Source: Ctena decussata (Eukaryota > Mollusca > Bivalvia > Lucinida > Lucinidae). Taken from it: 64,000 bases of DNA. The stretch is from NCBI GenBank assembly GCA_963989385.1, contig OZ022500.1, positions 21,776,460-21,840,459 of the forward strand. The letters run 5' to 3'. Below the pieces are notes generated by a model, which worked only from the letters and a program-made list of their open reading frames with translations, was not told the DNA's origin and ran no database searches. Shown piece by piece: positions 55,866-64,000 of this stretch (position 1 is its first letter; each line of letters opens with the position of its first letter). Both the position numbers and the translations under genes were made by a program.

Positions 55866-56533
55866 GGTGGAGGAATAGACTGATTTAGAGGAGCTGTAAT
55901 CAGTTTGAGAGGTATACGGTTTGGTCCTTTCGTAATTGTATTTCTATTCGCAGTTTTACTGCAACATTGGTAATAATGTTTTGGAACTTAAGAACTGTAT
56001 TACATACTGCGGAAAGCTGTAATATTTGCGTTAAAATAAAGCCTGTGAACATCGTTACGTCGCAATGACGCTGATATGACGTCGTTAAGACGTTGTTTGC
56101 CGGTGGCGATACTATGATGAAACGCTGAAAACCTTGTCCAGTGTGAATTTATGCGGTGTATTCAATTTCAAATTGAGAACAAATTATCTGGATGACAAGC
56201 TTGTTGTCACGCTCACTGATTTCGCACGCGCAGAGCATGTGTTAGAATACTAACCCCACCCGTACATGAAACTATTTATAGCGACCACTTTATATGGTAT
56301 TAAAAGGCGTTTCCAACCTGTCCGATGGACTTAGTCTCGGGTCGAAAATCTGTCATTTGCAGTTTTGTGCAGGTTAGCCCAGCATCCTACGAAGGACTGA
56401 GTCATAGGACACATTTATGAGAAATCGGCGGAAGTCGAGTTTTATCACTATGCACAGTCTTACCTGGATTGATTAGATTATAGAAGTATGATCAGCGAAA
56501 AACCCAGTTTCAGAATTAATGAACGGAGTTTAG
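54594..56533. mobile_element. ~1.9 kb element bounded by ~125 bp inverted repeats
   Basis: The left end starts CTAAACTCCGTTCATTAATT and the right end is its inverse, AATTAATGAACGGAGTTTAG. Similarity continues for ~125 bp (GGCGGAAGTCGAG, TGATTAGATTATA) and then stops. The interior has a 30 nt G run (55833-55862), a C run near 54929, an (AT)n tract at 55015-55030 and GACGTC words near 56090. No transposase is recognised. It could be a DNA transposon derivative or two oppositely oriented repeats. Confidence 0.55.
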
Positions 56534-58391
56534 CAACTTGTGGCAGTGAATTTGGTCTCTTTTACGAACAGCAACTTAGTCATTTTCATTTTGGCCTCCA
56601 TTGATTCCGGGACAACTCGGCCCATTACTAACTCGGCCCAAAGCAAACTTGGCCCATCGGTATAGAACGGTATCGTTTTGCAGCTTTCACAAAGGACTTT
56701 TTCATTTAAAGGCATGTCAGACAATACCGTAGAAAGGCATGTACTACCCGCAGAATTATGCCTCAGATTTTAGGACTGAAATAGCGGTGCGGGTTGTACA
56801 GCAGAACAAGTTTTTTGAGGGAATATTTTCTCGGAGAAATTCACTGTTTGAAACACCCAGTTGGTGTTTTCATCTCACAATAACTTGCAACGTATAATCA
56901 AGAGATGTCTAGCCCATATAAGTTGTATTACCTATTAGCCAATGCACGTTTGTACGGCTGATCTAACTATCAAAGTCAATTTTCATCTTTAGAAAGAGCA
57001 AAATAAATTTTCAACACGTTTTCAAATACGTTGAAAATTTGCCAAGTCACACGCCCTTCCTGTCAATCAATCTATTTTTAGCCCTGACTGGTTGCGGTAT
57101 AATTTGTGAAACGAATTCGGGTATGTTGCAAAGCTGATGCTGTATTTGATGCGGTACAGTTCCCTTTCGTAACATATCTCTCTCGTACAGCTGAATCCGG
57201 ATTCGGCTAATTTGACAAATCTTTAAACCAAGATGGAAGAGTCCATTTAAGATGTGTCTGTGCGATAAGAGACCGTATGCCATGTGTGTATAGAGGATAT
57301 ACATCAAGCCTGCGCAAATGTGCTTGCCAAACAGCGTCATCAATTTTTACTAGGTAGAGTCCCCAAGATTCATTACATGCGAACAAGGAAGTCTAAGTCC
57401 ACTAGTCCAGACAGAGAACATGCGCAGGCTGATATTTGTTTTTCCGATAGTAACTTTATCTTGCGAAGCCAATCACACCATGTAAGTTCTTAAACTACTC
57501 AATTAATGCTTATTACCACTGATTGTGCAATTGTCAAAGTCTTTAAGCTAATCAAATTTTATTGATCTTTTCATGTCGTACGGTCAAGCGATATATGTAT
57601 TTTTTCCAGTGACTGGTTTAAACCAGTTGATCAAAGTACCGCCATTAGGTCAGGTGCACCAGGTGTGAAATATAAATTATGGGTTTGATTTTGTAATCTT
57701 TTCAGTAGCTTTAAGGAATTAGAAAAATGAAAAAAAAAAAACACTGTTGATACAGAAATAAACTACGTTACGGCTTTTATATCATGTACTTTGAATGTAC
57801 CGGTATATATGACGGTGCGTGCAAGAACGTGGGCAGGCAGGTGCGCGCGGGAAAAAAGTATCGGTACCAAGGACAAAAAACACTCCTGTTCAGACAAAAA
57901 TGTATAGTTTTGCAACTTTTATAGTGTTTTTCAGACCTGACATGCATAATAATTACTAGGTCTAGAAAACAAGATACTAGTATAGCTCTCCAAATGGACT
58001 AGGCACATAAGAAAGTCGGTCCATTACAAACTTGGCCAATATGTACAATGTAGTTAAATAATCTAGCAGCGGTATTATCTTCAATATACTTTCTATTAGT
58101 TGCTAAACAATAACTATAATATCTAGATAGAAGATAAAACTAAAAAAAGGTTCATTTGTTTCATTTATTTAATGCAGACTCATACAGATTTCCTTTTATC
58201 ATTTCTCCATAGTCTTATACCAGAGACATCTATAGGAAACAATTCCAAGGGAAAAATTTATTTTCCTTTAAATCAGACCAAAAGATTGTTTCTGAGCCGA
58301 TTATCATTTACATCTTATATCATGCATGTGTTTCCCACAGGGATGGCTGATTTGGAAATTTGACTTGACTCGCTCCTTCCCCTAGCCCAGC

Positions 58392-58423
<32 letters not shown>

Positions 58424-59671
58424 CTCTCCATCCACTCACACTAAAAACTTTGGAATTTGTTCTCTACAATTATCAACCTCCAGGAGTCCCTGTGAATATT
58501 TATGCACACATTTGCTACGATATTTTTATCAATGATATGTAACTCCAAGACCAAGATTACTATGGGACAAGTTTGTATACATAAGCCGACTTTGTTACAC
58601 CATATCATTTTAGATAATCTTTTGGACTTAGAGAATGCAGATTCGAGTCTTTATGAACATCATATTCAAAATCTAATTGATGAAATAAATTTGTGTGAAA
58701 CACCATAAAAGCAAGGGGCAGTACTGTAAATGTATGGGCCGAGTTTGTTATGGGCCGAGTTTGTGTAGGCCAACTTTGTTATGGGCTGAGCAGAGAGCCA
58801 GATAAGCTTCGTATTTGCGTAAAATACGGACCAAAAAAGACAAAATACGAAGTGTCTTGAAATTTCAATCGTACCGAATACGGTAGTCATTTCTCAGCTT
58901 ACGAAAGCAGCTCAAATGTGCTACGTATTTACGCTATAGCATGCACGGTCAACCGTTTTTCAATAGCCAGAATGTTACCTATTTTTAGCATTTACTAATC
59001 ATTGCTTCAGTCAACCTTTTTCCGAAAACAGAAAGCACATGGTACCTATTTTCAGCATTCTCTTTTCGGCTTTTACTGGTCGTTTTTATGAATAGACCGG
59101 GAACAAGCATGAGTATTGGAATTTACCGAGCGTTAGCCAATCGCTAAATTGCACATGATCTTTCCGGTCGATTGCGTAGGTACTTTCATTTTCGTTGAAC
59201 ACACATGTTGCAAAAAACGTCTCTGTTACTTGACTGAACAGTCAATAAATGGCCCCACCTAGTTGTGCGAAGCTGGAAAACTTTGGCTTCGGCAAGCCAG
59301 TGGTTAATTCTAGTGAACTCTAGCCAGCAAAGATCAGCCGATTCTCCCCTGATGCGTGGTAAAAGGAAAGCAAAACACTGTCAGGGTCGGTAACGGGTCG
59401 TTTCGGCCCAATTCCCTTTCGGCCCCGGGTCGTTTCGGCTTTATTCCCGTTCGGCCTGGGTCGTTCCTGTTGTCCAGAGTTTTAAGCAAGAACCCTGGAC
59501 AAGAACAAGTCAACCACTGGATCTCAGGAGTACCGATACTGAAAGGACTCATCAGGATACTGAAAAGGTTAAAATTCTGTTTGGTAAATACTGAAACCAC
59601 TGTAAAAATTATCTGGAGCTCTGGCTGAGTCTGTAATGGGCCGAGATGTCCAGTTACCTCCAGTTACCCCT
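56534..59671. other. Largely unclassified, low-repeat stretch
   Basis: The least repetitive part of the window. Items seen: GGCCGAGTT / AACTCGGCCCA words at 56610-56660, 58735-58790 and 59637-59645; a C30 run at 58391-58420; a GTGCGTGC-type tract near 57830-57850; an imperfect hairpin TTGTCCAGAG ... CCTGGACAA at 59467-59503; and the candidate exon 57269-57479. The missing first exon of NDUFB10 could lie here but was not identified. Confidence 0.4.
57269..57479 (+). CDS. Candidate exon of an unrecognised gene
   Basis: An open plus-strand frame with coding-like residue use, including QACANVLAKQRHQFLLGRVP and RTRKSKSTSPDREHAQAD, runs to AGCCAATCACACCAT followed by GTAAGT, a consensus donor. An acceptor-like GTGTGTATAG lies at the left part (about 57283-57292). 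I do not recognise the protein. It lies in sequence with few repeats, which supports a host exon. It could be chance: only ~63 codons, and neither neighbouring exon was found. Confidence 0.35.
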
Positions 59672-59745
59672 CAATCAGAATCAGAATTGTTTACTGGTGA
59701 TACGTCCAAAGACAATCATTCACCAGGGCCTGTGAATCAGGGAAG

Positions 59746-62700
59746 CTAGTCCCTAGCCCTTATAAGAGAAGTAAACTTAGTAACTGAATCCTCTGCACAC
59801 TCAGCAGCAGAAATAAGTGAATCTTCCAGGGAATTCCAATCTCTAATAGTCTGGGGGAAGAAACTGGACTGGTAAATGTCAGTCCCAGCCAATGGGGTTT
59901 GAAATGTCACGGAATGATGATTCCTGGTACGCCTATTTGGGGGAACAAGGTCATTTATGGGTATACTGGCTGCACCCCTCAGACCTTTGTAAAGCATTAT
60001 AAGTCTACTATCTTTCCTTCTCTTTTTTAGGGATTCCCACTTAAGTTTCTCCAGAATGCCAGTCATACTCCCAGTTTCATATGTGTAATTTCCCGTTACA
60101 AATCTAGCTGCCCTTTTCTGCACCTTCTCAAGTTCATCTTGAAGAAGTATACTTTGAGGGTCCCAAACTGAGCTGCCATACTCCAGGACTGGACGCACCA
60201 GTCCCTTGTATGCTGACTCCTTAACATCTTGTGGACATGCTGCCAAGTTACGTCTGAGGAAGCCGAGGGTCCTATTAGCCTTTGTGCAAATATTACTGAC
60301 ATGTGTGTTCCATTTCAAATCATTGGCAATGGTTATGCCGAGATACTTGATAGTTTCTACATTACTGAGGACCGTTCCCTCTAAGGTATAGGAAGCATTG
60401 ATCTTCTTGATCCGTTTCCTTGTAATTTGCATTATATTGCATTTAACAGGTTGAAATCTCATGCCTCAACTCCTTGCCCAACAACCTAAATGATCTATAT
60501 CCTCCTGAAGTTTCACAGTGTCTTCAATATCTCTGATTTCACGATAGCAAACACAGTCGTCAGCAAAAGTCTTAATTCCGAGTCAATATTTTCTGTTATA
60601 TCGTTAATGTATAACGAGAACAACAATGGTCCAAGCACAGTGCCCTGGGGTACACCTGACAAAACCGGGGCCCAATCCGACTTAACTCCATTTACCACCA
60701 CACACTGCTGCCTGTAACATAGAAAAGAATCTATCCATTTCAGAGTCTTCCCACCAATACCATAGCCGTATAGCTTACATTTAAGTAATTCATGAGGGGG
60801 AGTGTCAAAAGCTTTCTCGAAGTCCAATATAAAAGTGTCAACCTGACCGCCCTTGTCCAAGATTTTAGCCCAGTCATTTATAACCGTGATCAATTGAGTT
60901 TCACAGCTATGTTTCTTACGGAAAGCATGTTGTCTGTCTGACAAAAGTTTATGTTCATCCAAATGTGCCATAATATTAGAGCAGACAATGTGTTCGAGTA
61001 ACTTGCATGGTACACAAGTTAGAGAAACCGGTCGGTAATTGCAAGCCAAAGACCTATCTCCTTTTTTGAAGAGTGGGCATATATTTGCAAGAGACCATTC
61101 CTTGGGGATTTCACCCGAGTCAATAGATTGTTGGAAGAGATGAGCGAACATTGGGCCTAATTCAGTTGCTAGTTCTTTTATGACTCTGGGATGCAATTCA
61201 TCAGGTCCTAAAGCTTTCGATGGGTTCAAGCCCTTAAGAAGTTTCGTTACACCTTCTGCCGAAACATGAATGTCATCCATGAGAGGAGCCGAGCGATTAG
61301 GAAGGGGGACTTGGGTGTGCTCACTTTTGTTAAACACATCCGAAAACTGACCGTTAAATTCATCAGCCTGTTCCAACTCTGACTCGGCAACACCACCACC
61401 ATTTCTCTTCTTTAGGGGTGGGATACCTTGAGTATCTTTCTTTTGACTATTAATGTACCTGTAGAAGTCTCTGGGATTAGCCTTTATGTCACCAACCAAG
61501 TTATTGACATACAAATCATGTTGCTCTTTCACATCAGCTTTAATTTCCCTTCTCAAAGATTCAAATTTTGACCTAAGTTTGCTACTGCCAGTCTTTTTGG
61601 CCTTCGCATGTGTCTTATTTCTTCTACGAATCTTCCTTCTTATCTCAGGGGTTATCCAAGGAACAGAAGAGGTTGATCTACTGGTTTTTGAGGGGATATG
61701 CTTTTCAGCAGACTCCTGAATAAAGGAGGTTATCAAGTCAAAGTTTTCCTGAACTGAGCGATTGTCCGAGTAACCATTGAAGTACCTATGTTTTCCGAAG
61801 TCTGACGCTTCTTTCCTCATTGATTCAAAATCTCCCTTTTGGTACAAAAACACTTTCCTCCGAGGTTTCTCTTTGGGGGGGACATAAATTTTCAATGTTC
61901 CTGATATCACATCATGATCACTAAGTTTGTCCGGGGAATGTAGTTCTTGAAACTGACCAGGAAGCGAAGTGAGAATTAAATCCAATGTGTTTTTCTCCCG
62001 AGTCGGGAAATTCACCAGTTGTTCTAAACCATGGTCATTCATGACATCAATCAACATTTGTCCCTCTGACTGACTTAACACTGATCCTAACTTATTAAGT
62101 CGGTCTGGCCAAGCAATATCTTTGAAGTTGAAATCCCCTAGTACGTGAACTGAGGGGAGCTTATTTCCCTTGTGCTTTGTCCTAATATGATCTAACTGGT
62201 CACGAAACAATTGAAATTCCTCACTTGAGCCACCAGGCTGACGATACCAACTTGCTACATAATGGGAAGTTTTGTTTGCCAAAATTTTGACCCAAACTGA
62301 TTCTGAGTCGTTTTCTATTTTTGACAAGGGCATGTGCGGAATGTCCTTATGAATGAGAAGCATCACTCCGCCACTCCGAAGGTTTCTGTCCTTCCTGAAT
62401 ACATTATAGGGGAATGTTTCAGGGAACAATTCCGAAGTTGCAACTGAACTGTCAATTTTTGTTTCTTGAATAGCCACAACCTGAGGTTGGTGGACATCAA
62501 GGAAAGCTAATAAATCCAATTTCTTACCCCTAATACTGTTTATGTTCAAACTAACAAGTTTCAAACTGCCAAGAGTCTTGCCATTTAAATTTGACTCATT
62601 TGAACTGCTTGATGAAAGCCTAACATTCTTATCCTTTGACAGTGGATTAAATCGATTCTCAGTCACTAGATTCAACTGATCATCGAAAAAGGAGTCCGAG

Positions 62701-63329
62701 AAGTTGAAAAATTCACATTTTGGACAAATCCATGTGCACCCAGAAGTCAATACATTTTCATAATCAGTGTCCGAAATAAAAGAGCATTCATTGTGAAGCC
62801 ACAGTTCACAACCATCGCATTGAACTGCCTTATGACCATTGAGAACCGCACGACTGCACAGGCCGCAATCCGCCTTGCAGCTTGTGCAATACCAATCACT
62901 ACTGCCAGTCTCAATCGCTAACAGCTCATCATCTCCCAGATTTGAACATTTTGCATGAAAGCGTTTTTCGCCATCAGTGCATTCAATCATTTTGTCCGAT
63001 GATTTGCACATTTTTTTGCACAAACCACACTTAGACCTGGGACCTGGGTTTGTTTCGATGTCCCCAGCCAGGATAATCAAAAGAGCTAGGTCAGTGCCTT
63101 TGGATGAGGAAAAGCATCTTCACCTCTGAGAAGTTCTACAATTTCCAAGTTTCCTTATGATAGTGAACCACTGCGTAGATCTGTCCGCAGACACATTGCT
63201 GCCAATCCTGCATTCCAAGTTTGGGTCCGGAGAGTCTGAACCTTGATTTGACCATTTCCATAGAATAAAACCAATAACTACCACCACTGGAAACATGAAT
63301 GGGGGCTTTCTAACATGCAATTTAGACAT
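59746..63329 (-). pseudogene. LINE polyprotein with three lesions
   Basis: The leader starts at 63329 (MSKLHVRKPP) with a hydrophobic FPVVVVIGFILWKW segment. An in-frame TGA at 63120-63122 interrupts it; the frame then continues through [20 protein letters not shown] finger 1 (CGLC ... WYCTSC) and PHD finger 2 (CGLC ... CDGC, H, C, WICPKC) follow. Endonuclease motifs are [27 protein letters not shown] and LSDHDVI. Reverse transcriptase motifs are [30 protein letters not shown] and [15 protein letters not shown] one-base loss near 60565 shifts the frame right at the FADD catalytic box, and a TGA at 60466-60468 follows. The C-terminal part then runs open to 59746. So few lesions indicate a fairly recent insertion. 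Confidence 0.88.
63039..63065 (-). other. 2A-like motif GDIETNPGP
   Basis: The nine codons read G-D-I-E-T-N-P-G-P, fitting the D(V/I)ExNPGP consensus that makes ribosomes skip a peptide bond between G and P. It follows a hydrophobic run, as active 2A sequences often do, and lies just before the zinc fingers. 2A-like sequences are known in some APE-type non-LTR retrotransposons of invertebrates. Activity here is inferred. Confidence 0.8.
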
Positions 63330-63340
63330 TTCCTACCATT

Positions 63341-64000
63341 GGTTGATCCTACTTGGCAAGAGGAGAGTTTGCAAAATGAGAATATCAAACATCGAACTGG
63401 ACGGCAGTGCTTCACAAGTGGCAGCTAAATTACTAAACATCAAGTTCCACTCTACAGTTCAGTCGGTGTGAAAAAACTCTACCCCTTCCAAGTATTAGAT
63501 ACTAATTTAAAAAAAAAAAAAAGACCAGCAACAATCCTGATTCTGAACTTGCGAGACAACAGAGCACTGACAGTTACAAAGAGCTAGTCAGATACTCTGC
63601 CCTAATTTTTGTTAAACAAAGGATTCTGAACTTTACCCCACCCACTGGATGTAGTGAATGGCGGGAACAAGTGTCAACAAAGTTTTACAGAAAACGAAAG
63701 CAAAATACACAAAGTAACAAAAACCAACAACTACAGGATGTTGGTTTGATCTTGTCTGATTAGAAATTCAGGCAAGATCACAAGGGAAAAGTATGAAAAA
63801 AGACTTCTCTTTTAAGGTCTTTTTGAGAGGCATCCGTCCAGGTCCCATTCTTAAAAAGGGTGCAAGTTCTTTCATTCAAAGTATACACAGGTATAAAGGT
63901 GTAATCAGCCTATTATTATTCCAGAAATAAATAATTAAGGCCGAAATGGGATACAGATTTACACGGGATACAGATTTACATAAGTCGTTTGACTTCCTTC
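63341..64000. other. Possible LINE 5' region; no gene
   Basis: No coding exon is recognised. An A run lies at 63509-63523, and AAGACTTCTCTTTTAAGG / CCTTAAAAG-like words occur near 63800. This may be LINE 5' untranslated sequence (minus strand) or host flank; no boundary is visible. Confidence 0.3.

Larger units (their letters stand above)
59672..63340 (-). mobile_element. Second LINE, PHD-endonuclease-RT, CR1/jockey group
   Basis: A non-LTR retrotransposon in minus orientation. One long reading frame carries a leader, 2A-like motif, two PHD-type zinc fingers, endonuclease and reverse transcriptase. The 3' end carries TTCTGATTCTGAT-like repeats near 59672-59690, in the manner of CR1/L2 elements. 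No target duplication was fixed, and the 5' untranslated region may extend into 63341-64000. Three lesions are seen in the frame. Confidence 0.88.

Noticed and set aside
57047..57343. 98-codon minus-strand protein as the missing NDUFB10 first exon
   Set aside because: Its residues do not resemble an NDUFB10 N-terminus and no donor of the right phase is present.

Overview
This window is eukaryotic and reads as repeat-saturated bivalve mollusc DNA, most likely a venerid-type clam. That placement rests on the repeat types (many 'AACAAG...hairpin...GCTCACCTGA' elements with ~150 bp tandem cores, tRNA-headed SINEs ending in (CAAC)n, CR1-group LINEs) and is an inference, not a search result. There are no operons, prokaryotic genes, CRISPR arrays or free-standing RNA genes. 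Most short open frames are accidental frames inside repeats.

One host gene is clear: three minus-strand exons (45595-47415) with consensus splice sites and matching phases encode the C-terminal ~129 residues of NDUFB10 (PDSW), a subunit of respiratory complex I. Both cysteine pairs (CX6C and CX11C) are present. The first exon(s) should lie to the right of 47415 and were not found. One other stretch (57269-57479, plus strand) looks like an exon of an unrecognised gene.

Region by region: 1-10 kb holds inverted-repeat MITEs, two tandem-core elements and a three-deep nest of insertions (9251-9889). 10-23.6 kb is a ~2.1 kb tandem duplication. Its first copy was later split by a 9.0 kb CR1-group LINE (10609-19623), and its second by a SINE (23202-23471). 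In each case the other copy supplies the empty site. The LINE itself is split by a 3.3 kb insertion in ORF2. 23.6-35 kb holds palindromic MITEs, a SINE and a composite tandem-core element (29412-33961) with two later insertions. 35-45 kb holds a 490 bp higher-order repeat array, a LINE 3' fragment and more tandem-core elements. 45.6-47.4 kb is NDUFB10 with repeat-filled introns. 48-54 kb holds a decayed reverse transcriptase, a nested pair of tandem-core elements and two SINEs. 54.6-56.5 kb is bounded by ~125 bp inverted repeats. 59.7-63.3 kb is a second LINE, with zinc fingers, endonuclease and reverse transcriptase in one frame behind a 2A-like motif.

The main second looks are these. (1) A large class of non-autonomous elements shares a start hairpin, a complementary end and an A-run target with no net duplication, shown by three filled/empty comparisons; this fits Helentron-type (HINE/pearl-like) elements. 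(2) A LINE has ORF1 and ORF2 in the same frame, separated only by a UAG, with no AUG for about 134 codons afterwards. (3) A LINE carries a 2A-like motif after a hydrophobic leader. (4) A near-perfect ~65 bp palindrome is dispersed in at least six places, including two NDUFB10 introns.
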